From: Bacteroidetes bacterium UBA6161
GTDB taxonomy: Bacteria > Bacteroidota > Bacteroidia > NS11-12g > UBA955
Direction of reading: 5' to 3'
Assembly: GCA_002422315.1 (NCBI GenBank)
Contig: DIUJ01000051.1
Location: 21,341-85,340, forward strand
DNA length: 64,000 bases
Part shown: positions 16,944-25,329 of the stretch, piece by piece
Layout of the letters: every line of letters starts with the position of its first letter
How positions within the stretch are numbered: position 1 is the stretch's first letter
Made by a program: the position numbers and the translations under genes
Notes under the pieces: generated by a model
What the model saw: only the letters and a program-made list of their open reading frames with translations
The model's database searches: none
Told to the model about the DNA's origin: nothing

Positions 16944-17623
16944 TTTTTACTTCTATATGCTACAAATTTATGTTTTTTCAGTCGTCTTTCTCTTTTGGAA
17001 CCGCTTTTCTGCTATTACTGCTAACGGCAGTTCGTCTAAAAACTCTATTTTCGTTTTCAAAAATAGGGGAACTTGCTTGATTGGGAGCTATTAGAGGGCT
17101 TGTATTTTTCTGCTTTATAAAATGAGGTTGAATTTTGTAGAAAATTCAAAAGGCTTAAATTGCCTTAAAATACCTTTTAAAAGGGTTTTAAATACTATTT
17201 AAAATATCTTGAAGCGACCCAAATACTGCCCCAAGTAGAAAAGGTGGCGGTTTTTTGTAAAATCCAATTTACTGAACCCAAATTCTGCATTAGAAAATTC
17301 TAATGCTGAAATGACGAAAAAATTGCTTTTTGAGCAATTTTTTGTCAGGGTTAACCCAGACAAAATCTTTGATTTTCGTCAGCCCGAAGGGCAAAATACG
17401 CTAATGCGTATTTTGGGTTAAACTCAAACGAGCCATTTTATGGCAATTATTTTTACAGGTAAAATTTGCCAAAACTAAGTTACAGTGAGCCTGTCGAACT
17501 TAAAAAGCCTGTAATGAAGTCATTTTTTGCTCTGAAAATTCAAATATGAAGGTTTTGAAAGAGTTGTGCAACAGTTTCGCCAAAGGAAGAACAGCTACGG
17601 CTATTGTGCGTTCGTGTTTTTTG
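16944..17623 (-). repeat. Cassette spacer E, interrupted by a hairpin element
   Basis: Non-coding. It starts near 17010 with ctgctattactgctaacggc and a shortened upstream motif (cgtctaaaaac, caaaaatag), then follows the same module order as spacer D. At 17277 it is broken by about 146 bases of stem-loop sequence bounded by ACCC and GGGTT, then resumes with tcaaacgagccatttta at 17424. The end at 17560-17605 carries the downstream module next to the stop codon of the AriB-like gene. Confidence 0.65.
17277..17422 (+). mobile_element. MITE-like multi-hairpin insertion, copy 2
   Basis: About 146 bases present in spacer E but missing at the matching point of spacer D. Ends are AACCC and GGGTT, an inverted pair. 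Inside are consecutive stems: GCATTAGAA/TTCTAATGC at 17287-17306, AAAAATTGCT with its complement near 17316-17342, the palindrome GGGTTAACCC at 17348-17357, GCCC/GGGC near 17382-17392, and CAAAATACGC/GCGTATTTTG at 17392-17415. No coding capacity. Bases 17287-17356 recur inverted at 41-111. Mobility is inferred from the empty site and would depend on a transposase elsewhere. Confidence 0.6.
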
Positions 17624-18469
17624 TTAACTTTCGATAAATTGTTTAAGTCTGTCTAACTTACTTATGTCAAAATGTTGAACAAGATTTATTTTAACCTCCT
17701 CTAATGAGGACATTGATTTTGATTTTTTATATTCTTGTGTTTTTATCAATAAAATAGGTATGAGATAATCTTTTCCAGAAACAATTCTTAACATGTTATC
17801 TGTATTTATTGACCATTTGCCAATGAATTCAGCTAGTTTTAATTCGTATGTTTCCTGTCCAGCAATAGAAATAGCTTCTTGTCGTAAAGATTCAATATCT
17901 TGATTAACCAAATTAGAATCTAAAACAAGTTGATCATTATTTTTAATATGGTACTTATTTGCGTTAAAAAGAGTGAATCTACCACCCAAAGAATTGACAA
18001 TAGCAAAATGTATAAAAAGATTCATTAAACATTCTGAATATTGACCTAGCCAGTTGTTAAAATTAATTTCATTTTTTAGTTCTTCTTTTGACTTTGTGCC
18101 ACAATTGAGATATATAAAATTGCAAGTTGATTGTTCATCAATTAAAAAATTCTCGATGCAATATCTATCAAGTACAAATAAATTCTCTATTTCATTTTTT
18201 TCACCTTTAATTACACCTATATCTCCATCAATAATAAAAACTTTTTTTCTGTCTCCTTTTGGTTCGTTTATACATCTTTCTATAACTTTTTTCTTACAAC
18301 CTAAGGGGGTTACATCATTAATTTTTATTTCCGGTGTTAACAATCTTAAAAATAAAGCCTTATAAAACTCTCTGTCTTTAGTCTCATCCTCTGTATAAAT
18401 ATCAACATCATTTCGGTATGTTAAAAAAGTTGATACAAGTCGCTTGGTTTCATCTGTATATCTTAGCAT
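17624..18469 (-). CDS. ariB: DUF4435 TOPRIM-like protein, AriB-like effector of a PARIS system
   Basis: A 281-residue DUF4435 protein. Visible motifs are DIYTEDETKDREFY (Glu27, the expected TOPRIM glutamate), PLGCKKKVIE near 56-64, the acidic motif VFIIDGDIG (Asp81, Asp83), and LDRYCIENFLID, all in the order expected for DUF4435. In the PARIS anti-phage system AriB is a TOPRIM nuclease held by the AriA ATPase and released when phage anti-restriction proteins are sensed; known AriB cleaves host tRNA and stops growth. The gene follows the AriA-like gene by 12 bases. Its place beside a type I RM operon fits the known biology. The assignment rests on motifs and pairing. Confidence 0.8.
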   Translation of the reverse strand: MLRYTDETKRLVSTFLTYRNDVDIYTEDETKDREFYKALFLRLLTPEIKINDVTPLGCKKKVIERCINEPKGDRKKVFIIDGDIGVIKGEKNEIENLFVLDRYCIENFLIDEQSTCNFIYLNCGTKSKEELKNEINFNNWLGQYSECLMNLFIHFAIVNSLGGRFTLFNANKYHIKNNDQLVLDSNLVNQDIESLRQEAISIAGQETYELKLAEFIGKWSINTDNMLRIVSGKDYLIPILLIKTQEYKKSKSMSSLEEVKINLVQHFDISKLDRLKQFIES

Positions 18470-18481
18470 TTAAACTTGTAA

Positions 18482-19876
18482 TTAGTTGTTTAATTTATTA
18501 AGGTCTTGACAAAATTGCTCACGCTTAATTTTGGAAATAATTGAAGGAGAATGAGTCGCAAGTATAAATTGTGTTTTAGGACTTGCTTCCATAATGGAAT
18601 CAACAAATATTTCTTGCCATGCTATGTGAAGTGATAGTTCAGGTTCGTCTATTATAAAAATACCTGATGGTTTTTGATCCTCTTCAAAGATTAAATGAGC
18701 AATCATTATAATAATTTGCTTTTCGCCCGATGATAGTTCAAATACATTAGCAAGTTTATTGTTTCTTAACCTAACTTTTATTTCTCCATCTGGAGCTATA
18801 ATAAGTGATTTTTTTCCTTCTTTAAGAAAGTTTGTAGCAATGTCTTCAAGTTTTTTTATAGGTGTTCTTAGATTACTAATTTGCTCTTGATATTGTTGAC
18901 TATAATTAATTAAGTCATCTATTCTTTTTAGTTGAGAACCATTATTGAACCACGTCCTAATTATATTTATGTATTCATCTTGGAATTTGTTGATTATTTC
19001 CTTGCTATTTTCTTTCTTTTTCTCGTATTCTATGTTTTGTTTTACAATATTCTCTATTTTACTGAAAAAAGAATTTACATCATAATTCAAATAATCAATA
19101 CCTAGATTAGTAACAGCCGCAGTAACTTTTTCCTTTCTCTCTTGGAGTGCTTCTACAGTTGAGGGTATTGGTTCAAGATTGTAATCAGATATAAAACTGA
19201 ATGATTGTTTGAAAATTTTCTTTTTAAATTCTTCACTAATTTGCGGTTGTCTCTGAGCAATTTTTCTAAAATAATCATAAACTAGCATTTGAACCTCCTC
19301 AAGACTTGAATCTATAGCTGGTGGCTCTGGATAGCCTTCATAATTTCTTTTTACTCTTTGATTAATTCCATGACGTCTTGTTTTAAATCTAAAGTCTATA
19401 AACCTACCCTCATATATTCTCCGGTCAAGCCCCAAAAACTTAGGTGTTGCTATTTCTCGAATTTTTTTTGTAATCTCTAGGTTATCAAAATACTCTCTAT
19501 GTCTTTGTTCTGTAATCGAAAATTCCTCAATATCATACGGTTCATCATTTCGTAGAAATCTGGGCATAGGTTCGCTCTCAACTTTTTCATTGTTGAATAT
19601 AAATTCAATTTTAAAAGTCGCTGTTTTTTTATCCTGCTCTGCTCTTATTACTATATCCTTTTCATCAGAATTCGAACTGCAAACAACCTCGCAGTATTTA
19701 TAATTAATTTGATTAAGATAATTATATGATGGTGAAGTTAATCCGAGAATTAGTTTTAGTGCACTAGTCTTTCCTGAACCATTTATTCCAATTAGAAATG
19801 TAAGTTCTGAATAAAATTTGATGTCAAAGTTCAAATAGTCATGAACACCTTCTGCTTTAAATGAGTTTATTTTCAT
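18482..19876 (-). CDS. ariA: ABC/SMC-like AAA ATPase, AriA-like sensor of a PARIS system
   Basis: A 464-residue ATPase of the AAA15/AAA21 (OLD-like, ABC-type) group. The Walker A GINGSGKT is at residues 30-37. The signature LSSGEKQ, Walker B IFIIDEPE, D-loop SLH and the His switch ATHSPS follow in the last 100 residues, with a Lys/Glu-rich helical insert between about 200 and 350. There is no C-terminal TOPRIM domain, so it is not a complete OLD nuclease; that function is supplied by the DUF4435 partner. In PARIS, AriA assembles into a cage that binds AriB and detects phage triggers such as Ocr. Other ATPase-DUF4435 pairs exist, so a structural or phylogenetic check is needed. Confidence 0.8.
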   Translation of the reverse strand: MKINSFKAEGVHDYLNFDIKFYSELTFLIGINGSGKTSALKLILGLTSPSYNYLNQINYKYCEVVCSSNSDEKDIVIRAEQDKKTATFKIEFIFNNEKVESEPMPRFLRNDEPYDIEEFSITEQRHREYFDNLEITKKIREIATPKFLGLDRRIYEGRFIDFRFKTRRHGINQRVKRNYEGYPEPPAIDSSLEEVQMLVYDYFRKIAQRQPQISEEFKKKIFKQSFSFISDYNLEPIPSTVEALQERKEKVTAAVTNLGIDYLNYDVNSFFSKIENIVKQNIEYEKKKENSKEIINKFQDEYINIIRTWFNNGSQLKRIDDLINYSQQYQEQISNLRTPIKKLEDIATNFLKEGKKSLIIAPDGEIKVRLRNNKLANVFELSSGEKQIIIMIAHLIFEEDQKPSGIFIIDEPELSLHIAWQEIFVDSIMEASPKTQFILATHSPSIISKIKREQFCQDLNKLNN

Positions 19877-20060
19877 GTTATGGATTTTTCGTTTTTGTTA
19901 TTTTTCTAGTTTTTAGAATGACGCCAACTTACTTCTAACCCTTCCTTCATCCAACATATACAACCAAATTCTATTGCATAAGCCTGAAAAGTGTCAGGTT
20001 TTATTTTTCAGCCCCACAAACATACTCCCTTTTTACATAAATACAAGTAATTCAATGCAT

Positions 20061-20088
20061 AAAAAAAGGGAGCAATTGCTCCCTTTTT
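20061..20088. terminator. Bidirectional Rho-independent terminator
   Basis: GGGAGCAATTGCTCCC (20068-20083) is a perfect palindrome with seven A on the left and five T on the right, so it can end transcription on either strand. It stands between the minus-strand RM operon and repeat frame on the right and the PARIS pair on the left, separating the two defence units. Confidence 0.8.
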
Positions 20089-20106
20089 ACTTTAGTGTTG
20101 AAAATT

Positions 20107-20307
20107 TTAGTTGTCCACTATGCTTACTTCTACGGCTATGGGTTCGGGGCTAGTGTTTTGAAAAATCAAATAATCGCCCGATGTGCCAAGGGTTTGTAAC
20201 AAGTAGTCTTCATTTAGTAACAAGCAGTCTTCATTTAGTAACAAGTAGTCTTCATTTAGTAACAAGTAGTCTTCGATTTGTAACAAGTAGTCTGCAATTA
20301 GTAACAA
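20107..20307 (-). repeat. 21-bp minisatellite forming an open frame of DYLLLNE repeats
   Basis: Between about 20195 and 20320 a 21-base unit (AGTAACAAGTAGTCTTCATTT and variants) is repeated six times without spacers. On the minus strand the repeats stay in frame and give (DYLLLNE)n, then a non-repeat tail GTSGDYLIFQNTSPEPIAVE that ends shortly before the terminator at 20061-20088. No ATG or good ribosome binding site was found; the frame opens with TTG at 20307 and remains open further upstream. It may be the end of a small repeat protein, or a non-coding minisatellite. The sequence to 20678 has related scattered words (gtagtaa, gtagtta). Confidence 0.5.
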
Positions 20308-20678
20308 GTAGTCTGTGTTTTGGTAATAAAATTGCGGTGAGAGGTAGTAAAATCATAGTAAAGACCAATAAAACTGCATTGTAAAGTGGCAAAATGAGGG
20401 CAAGGAGTAGTTAAACTCAAGTGAGCAGTAGATAGGTAGTAATTGGGTTTAATAGGATTGTGATTAAACCCAATAAAATTACAGAAGATAGTGGTGCGAA
20501 GATTTAGCGCACTTGGTATTTGCGCATTTATACAGCCTAAAAAGGCATGCAAAGCACTAAAATTGCAGTATGGAGTAGATTTTACTTTCTGAGAGTTGGG
20601 GGCTGCTATGCTCTTTGTATAGCTTGGGATTAAGGGTTGGGTCGTGCGAATTGTAAATGTGCTTGACTACTGCGTTGG

Positions 20679-22202
20679 CTATTCTTCTCCGTTTATGGTT
20701 TCCATTATTTCTTTAAAGCTATTTAATCCTGCTTCAATATTTTCAATGATTTCGTTTGCTAATACATCAGGGTCTGGCAAGTTATCTAAGTCGGTGAGGC
20801 TTTTGTCCTTTATCCAAAATATGTCTAAGTTGGTTTTGTCACGCTCAATGATTTCCTGGTACTTGAATTTTCTCCAACGTCCTTCAGGGTTTTCTTCGCT
20901 CCACGTTTCTACTCTTTTGTTTCTGTTTTCGGGATTGTAGCATTTTACAAAGTCTTTCAAATGCTCCGAAGTCATTGGGTTTTTCTTGAGTGTGTGGCTT
21001 ATGTTACTGCGATAATCATAAATCCAGACTTCTTTTGTCCAAGGGTCTTTGGAAGCAGGTTTGTTGTCGAAAAACAACACATTTGCTTTTACACCTTGTG
21101 CATAGAAAATCCCTGTCGGCAATCGTAAAATGGTGTGTAGTTCGGTGGTTTTTAACAATTCTTTACGCACTGTCTCACCTGCACCACCTTCAAACAAAAC
21201 ATTGTCGGGCAAAACTACGGCTGCTTCGCCTGTGAGTTTGAGTAGCGTTTTTATGTGTTGCAAAAAGTTCAGTTGTTTGTTGGCTGTGGTTGCCACAAAG
21301 TCCTGACGGTTGATAATGTAGTCTTGCTTTTCTTGTTTGCCTTCTTCGTTGGTAATGGTCATACTGCTTTTTTTACCAAAAGGCGGATTGGCAAGTACAT
21401 AATCAAAACGCTGACCATTGTCGGAAATCAAGGCATCTGCCGATGAAATCAAGGGCTCGCCATCTATCTCGCCAATGTTGTGCAGAAACATATTCATCAA
21501 GCACATTCTGCGGGTGTTGGCTACAATCTCGTTTCCGTAAAATGTTTTATTTTTCAAAAACTCTTTTTCCTCTTTGTCTAATTCATGGGCTTTGATAAAA
21601 TCATAAGCCGCCAAAAAGAAACCGCCCGTGCCACAAGCAGGGTCATTTATGGTTCGCATGGGTTTGGGGCGAACACAAGCCACCATAGCTTTGATTAAGG
21701 AACGAGGCGTAAAATATTGTCCTGCACCTGAGCTTCCACTACTATCCATAGCGTTTTTCTCTAAAAGGCCTTCGTATATTTTCCCTTTGATGTCTGCACC
21801 CATCAATGTCCATTCCTCTTTGTCAATCATATCAATGATTTTTAAAAGCCTGGAAGGGTCTTGAATTTTGTTTTGGCTCTTGACGAATATCTGACCTAAT
21901 GTGCCTTTTTCACTTCCCAAACTGCGAAGCATTTGGTTGTAAAAAGTTTCTAACTCCAAGCCACGTTTTTGCGAAAGCGTTTGCCAGTCGCAGGTTTCGC
22001 CTTTGGGGTCTTCTTCGCCTTGGGCGTTTTTTAGTTTGGGGAATTTTAGTCCTTTGCTGTATGGCGGCTTGTTGAGTTCATCTGCCATTTTCAGGAAAAG
22101 CAAATAGGTGATTTGCTCCAGATAATCACCATAACCCACGCCATCATCACGAAGGACATTGGCGAAATTCCACACTTTTGATACGATTGCACTTTCTGAC
22201 AT
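20679..22202 (-). CDS. hsdM: Type I restriction-modification DNA methyltransferase subunit M
   Basis: HsdM supplies the N6-adenine methyltransferase of the type I complex (M2S1 for methylation, R2M2S1 for restriction). The 507-residue protein has the HsdM N-terminal helical domain (VWNFANVLRDDGVGYGDYLEQITYLLFLKM), the AdoMet-binding motif I DPACGTGG at 187-194 and the catalytic motif IV NPPF at 272-275. TPRSLIKAMV precedes motif I, as in other HsdM proteins. It is the last gene of the seven-gene minus-strand operon, one base after a small membrane protein. Having hsdM last and hsdR first is unusual compared with the common R-M-S or M-S-R orders. Confidence 0.96.
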   Translation of the reverse strand: MSESAIVSKVWNFANVLRDDGVGYGDYLEQITYLLFLKMADELNKPPYSKGLKFPKLKNAQGEEDPKGETCDWQTLSQKRGLELETFYNQMLRSLGSEKGTLGQIFVKSQNKIQDPSRLLKIIDMIDKEEWTLMGADIKGKIYEGLLEKNAMDSSGSSGAGQYFTPRSLIKAMVACVRPKPMRTINDPACGTGGFFLAAYDFIKAHELDKEEKEFLKNKTFYGNEIVANTRRMCLMNMFLHNIGEIDGEPLISSADALISDNGQRFDYVLANPPFGKKSSMTITNEEGKQEKQDYIINRQDFVATTANKQLNFLQHIKTLLKLTGEAAVVLPDNVLFEGGAGETVRKELLKTTELHTILRLPTGIFYAQGVKANVLFFDNKPASKDPWTKEVWIYDYRSNISHTLKKNPMTSEHLKDFVKCYNPENRNKRVETWSEENPEGRWRKFKYQEIIERDKTNLDIFWIKDKSLTDLDNLPDPDVLANEIIENIEAGLNSFKEIMETINGEE

Positions 22203-22203
22203 A

Positions 22204-22524
22204 TTATTCGCTTTCTAATTCTGTAATTAATTCGACAATGTTCTTTGGAGTTAAAAATTCCGTTTTAAAGTATTCAGAATAATTTTTTCTAATTTCCCGT
22301 CTATAAATTGAAGCTTCTTTACCTAAAGTGTTTGCCTGTTCTTCCTCAATTAACTGGTAACCTTTTATTGCTTTTAATGATATTGATAGCCTGTTTTTAA
22401 ATTTTTTATTATCTCTTTCGAGTTGACGAATTTTCTTAATATCACGCTGGAGAATAAAACTCGTTATAATCCCAACTAAGGCTACAATTAAGCCGCCAAT
22501 TGCTATAAAATCTGAACTGTTCAT
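22204..22524 (-). CDS. Small one-helix membrane protein inside the RM operon
   Basis: A 106-residue protein starting at ATG 22524, just after the hsdS stop. The N-terminus is MNSSDFIAIGGLIVALVGIITSFIL, one membrane helix near residues 7-26, followed by a charged helical region (RDIKKIRQLERDNKKFKNR) and a soluble tail. The family is not recognised. It sits tightly between hsdS and hsdM (gaps of one base each), so it is made with the RM subunits. This suggests a membrane-tethered accessory, perhaps with the larger membrane protein three genes away in the same operon. Confidence 0.7.
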   Translation of the reverse strand: MNSSDFIAIGGLIVALVGIITSFILQRDIKKIRQLERDNKKFKNRLSISLKAIKGYQLIEEEQANTLGKEASIYRREIRKNYSEYFKTEFLTPKNIVELITELESE

Positions 22525-22525
22525 A

Positions 22526-24043
22526 CTATTTCTTGCTTTTCTTTTTAATGGTTGATTTTTTCTTCTCTTGTTCTTTTGCCAATTTCTCGGCTTGTATTTT
22601 TTTGAGCAATTCGCTGGCAGGTTCGTAATCTGCTGCGGCTTTGCACTGGGCAATTTCTGCCTGGCTTAGTAGCTTGCCTTCAAAGGCTTTTTTGAGAATG
22701 CTTTGGCGAAGGGCTTCGGCTTTTTCTATGCTTTCGTTTATGCTTTGCTCCATTTTATCGCAAACCGATAAACGGCTTTCTATTTCTTGAACGATTTGGG
22801 TTTGTTCTTGAAGTGAACAGATATTAATATGAACACTTCGTACAGATATTTTATCAATTGTTGGATTACCAACACCTTTCACGTACGATTTTATTTCTTT
22901 TTCTTGATGGAAATTTTTCAATTGATAAAATAAAAACTGACTTGATATTAATTTAATTCTTAAGGCAAATAAATTCATAGCCAAAGAAGCTTTACGATTA
23001 AGCATTGGCATTAAATAAACTCTACCAGCATTTCCGATTTTACCAATTAAAATTTCATTGCCATACAATTTTGATTTAGAGAGAAAATTGTAACCGTGTT
23101 TGTTCACATATTTCAAGTCGTTTTTAAAATCTTGCTTCTCAAAATTTGTTGCCCTTATCATAATTGCATAATCAGGTATATCAGTAAGTGTAACATTTGA
23201 TTTTAAAACTTCATAGCTTCCGTTTGCGTGATAATCTGTTAAATCTGAAATTACATCAGCAATTTGGCATTTACTCCAATTAACTGGGGTTTTGAATTCT
23301 GCTTTGTAATCGGAAATTACAGATATATCCAATTTGCTTGGTTTTCTTGGCTTAGTTTCAACCTTCCCATTCTTCTCCCAATCTTTCACCGCTTTTTTCC
23401 AATCTTCCATTTGTTGGTTGTAGTGGTTTTGGCGTTCTTCTTTTATTTGTTTTAAAAGTGCTGACGCTGTGGGTAGGTGGGTTTGTTTTGCTCGCCATTC
23501 TTTGGTGAGTTCGCCCTCAAACGCCTTTTTCAACACCGCCTGCCGATACACTTTCAGTTGCTCTTGTGCTTTTTTAAAATTGGCTATGCCGTTGTCTAAA
23601 TCGGAAAAGAGTTCTTCTGTTTTTGATAAAATAGCATTTTGCACCACCAATGGCGGAAGCAGTATTTTTTTCTTTGCGTAGACAGAAATCCAATACCTTT
23701 TGTGTGTGTCGTTACGCACTCGGTTTACTTGTATGCAGTTGAACAAATACTTCATATTTACAAGTTTGCTCGTTGGTACAAGTATTTTCATTGCAGAAGA
23801 TTTCACCTTAAATGGAAAATCTACAAATTGAGTTGCGGTAGTGAAATCATCAAAAATAATGGTTGGCAATTCATTAAAAATGCCGTCTGTTTCATTTGTG
23901 TAACCTTTAATAAATGATTTGCCCGCTGTCAATACAGGGGTTTTAAAATTATCACTATACTTCGTACTTTTTACTATGTATTTTGTCGGTTGTTCATAGT
24001 CCAACAAATCTTCAAAAGTGCATTCAATCCAATCTTCTCTCAT
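22526..24043 (-). CDS. hsdS: Type I restriction-modification specificity subunit S
   Basis: HsdS recognises the bipartite DNA target and holds two HsdM subunits. The 505-residue protein has two target-recognition domains (about 1-150 and 255-425), each followed by a coiled-coil spacer with the repeated phrases LPPLVVQNAILSKTEELFSDLD / SLQEQTQIVQEIESRL and YRQAVLKKAFEGELT / LRQSILKKAFEGKL. Between the halves is a Lys/Trp-rich linker (NHYNQQMEDWKKAVKDWEKN) longer than usual. The C-terminus is a Lys-rich tail. The exact target cannot be predicted. It follows the coiled-coil membrane protein by 3 bases. Confidence 0.95.
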   Translation of the reverse strand: MREDWIECTFEDLLDYEQPTKYIVKSTKYSDNFKTPVLTAGKSFIKGYTNETDGIFNELPTIIFDDFTTATQFVDFPFKVKSSAMKILVPTSKLVNMKYLFNCIQVNRVRNDTHKRYWISVYAKKKILLPPLVVQNAILSKTEELFSDLDNGIANFKKAQEQLKVYRQAVLKKAFEGELTKEWRAKQTHLPTASALLKQIKEERQNHYNQQMEDWKKAVKDWEKNGKVETKPRKPSKLDISVISDYKAEFKTPVNWSKCQIADVISDLTDYHANGSYEVLKSNVTLTDIPDYAIMIRATNFEKQDFKNDLKYVNKHGYNFLSKSKLYGNEILIGKIGNAGRVYLMPMLNRKASLAMNLFALRIKLISSQFLFYQLKNFHQEKEIKSYVKGVGNPTIDKISVRSVHINICSLQEQTQIVQEIESRLSVCDKMEQSINESIEKAEALRQSILKKAFEGKLLSQAEIAQCKAAADYEPASELLKKIQAEKLAKEQEKKKSTIKKKSKK

Positions 24044-24046
24044 ATC

Positions 24047-25315
24047 CTACTTAGTCATTATTTTTTCAACTACACTTGTTACACTTCCAGGCATTGAGGG
24101 AGAAGAATCATCTTTTAGTAAGCCTGTATCTGCTCTACTGAATAGAGATTGTAAAACTAATTGCCTGTCGGCATCTTCAACATTGCCATCTTTCTTTAAT
24201 GCTAAGTATAAATAAGTTAATTGTTCTCGTTCTTCGGCATCACGTGCTAAGTGAAATGAGCTAAAACTCAATTTGGCTAAAATCCTAATTCCATAAGCCA
24301 ATAATGAAATGAATGTAATAAAAACGATTGACCATTTAATTGCTGTACCTGCACTTTCAAATATTTTACCAATTGAATCATTGGCAATTGTACCCAATAG
24401 AAAATACAATAACCCTGTCGCAAAGACAACCAAAGCAACCAACCACATTATATATTTTTTACCATCACGTTTTAAAGCCAAAACTCTTTTGCTCCAATAA
24501 TCGGCAGGCGATTTTAATCGTAATAAATCTCTATAAGTTTTCTCTAAATCTGTGCGGTGTTTTAATGTATCGTCAACAAATTTTTGATGATTGTTTTTTG
24601 CCTCATCATACCAAGTATCGAACGATGTTTCTTTGTCTTGCTTTGTTTCATCAATAGATTTTGCATAGTGTTCACTCTTTTGTTTTGCCTCAGCTAAATA
24701 ACTATTTAAATGCTCTTCAGATTTGGATAAATATTTACTAAAGTCATTTCTAATTTTCGATAATGAAGACTTTTCTGCATTTCGTCTTTCAGCAATATCA
24801 GTATGGTCTTTTCTTATAAACTCGTATGCGATTAAGTAGGCAGTTAAACTTTTAGCGTTGTTTGGCGAAATGTTTTGATTGGTCGAAAAGGCATTAAGGA
24901 AATTGAAAATTTCTTGGTTGTATTCTGGTTGTTCAACATTTACTTTTATTAAAAAATCAGTTTCAGGGCAGTCATATGTATAAGTATTAGTTGCTTGATT
25001 TAAGATATTCTTAGAAATATTATCCCATTTGTTTACCAACTGGTTTTCATTCCAAGAGGATGAATTTGCTATTATTTGCTCTAAACTGGCTATTGAAGTT
25101 TTAAAGTAATTTATTGAAGTTTGAAGAGTAGAAGGTACATTTTCCATAGAAGTCCAACCATCATATTGCTTTTTAAAATAAAGATAAATAGCAGAAAAGG
25201 ATTCTAATCTTTCATTAATTCTTACTAGATTGAAATTTATATCGACACTAACCTTATCGAACCATTCTGGTGATTGAGAGTTGCTTATAGCTGTTCTAAG
25301 TTCTTTTATAGTCAT
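24047..25315 (-). CDS. Coiled-coil membrane protein in the type I RM operon, unknown function
   Basis: Starting at ATG 25315 the protein has about 422 residues. The N-terminal half is soluble (LRTAISNSQSPEWFDKVSVD; a Trp/Tyr-containing helical domain), residues about 180-280 form a Lys/Glu/Gln-rich coiled coil, then two membrane helices follow near 290-310 and 325-350, and a charged C-terminal tail of about 70 residues. The C-terminal part (REQLTYLYLALKKDGNVEDADRQLVLQSLFSRADTG) resembles the tail of DUF6161-type proteins, though that is from memory only. No catalytic motif is seen. It lies between a predicted cytosolic protein and hsdS with very short gaps, so it is a likely functional accessory. 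Confidence 0.7.
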   Translation of the reverse strand: MTIKELRTAISNSQSPEWFDKVSVDINFNLVRINERLESFSAIYLYFKKQYDGWTSMENVPSTLQTSINYFKTSIASLEQIIANSSSWNENQLVNKWDNISKNILNQATNTYTYDCPETDFLIKVNVEQPEYNQEIFNFLNAFSTNQNISPNNAKSLTAYLIAYEFIRKDHTDIAERRNAEKSSLSKIRNDFSKYLSKSEEHLNSYLAEAKQKSEHYAKSIDETKQDKETSFDTWYDEAKNNHQKFVDDTLKHRTDLEKTYRDLLRLKSPADYWSKRVLALKRDGKKYIMWLVALVVFATGLLYFLLGTIANDSIGKIFESAGTAIKWSIVFITFISLLAYGIRILAKLSFSSFHLARDAEEREQLTYLYLALKKDGNVEDADRQLVLQSLFSRADTGLLKDDSSPSMPGSVTSVVEKIMTK

Positions 25316-25329
25316 TGTTAAACTGATGA

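Larger units (their letters stand above)
19877..20678. other. Gap between the PARIS pair and the type I RM operon
   Basis: Bases 19877-20060 are the probable promoter region of the ariA-like gene, but I see no convincing TAnnTTTG box on the minus strand. 20061-20088 is a terminator and 20107-20320 the minisatellite. 20320-20678 is repetitive, low-complexity sequence with no gene I can support. Confidence 0.5.

Noticed and set aside
12917..20060. Naming the array an integron
   Set aside because: No integrase gene or clear attI is in the window, and the spacers are longer than normal attC sites; only the half-site resemblance is reported.
20195..20320. Short regular repeats considered as a CRISPR array
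   Set aside because: Units are directly adjacent with no unique spacers and no cas genes nearby; it is a minisatellite.
20298..20552. 84-aa minus-strand frame in the gap before the minisatellite
   Set aside because: Low complexity, no start signal and no family likeness; it is part of the repetitive gap.
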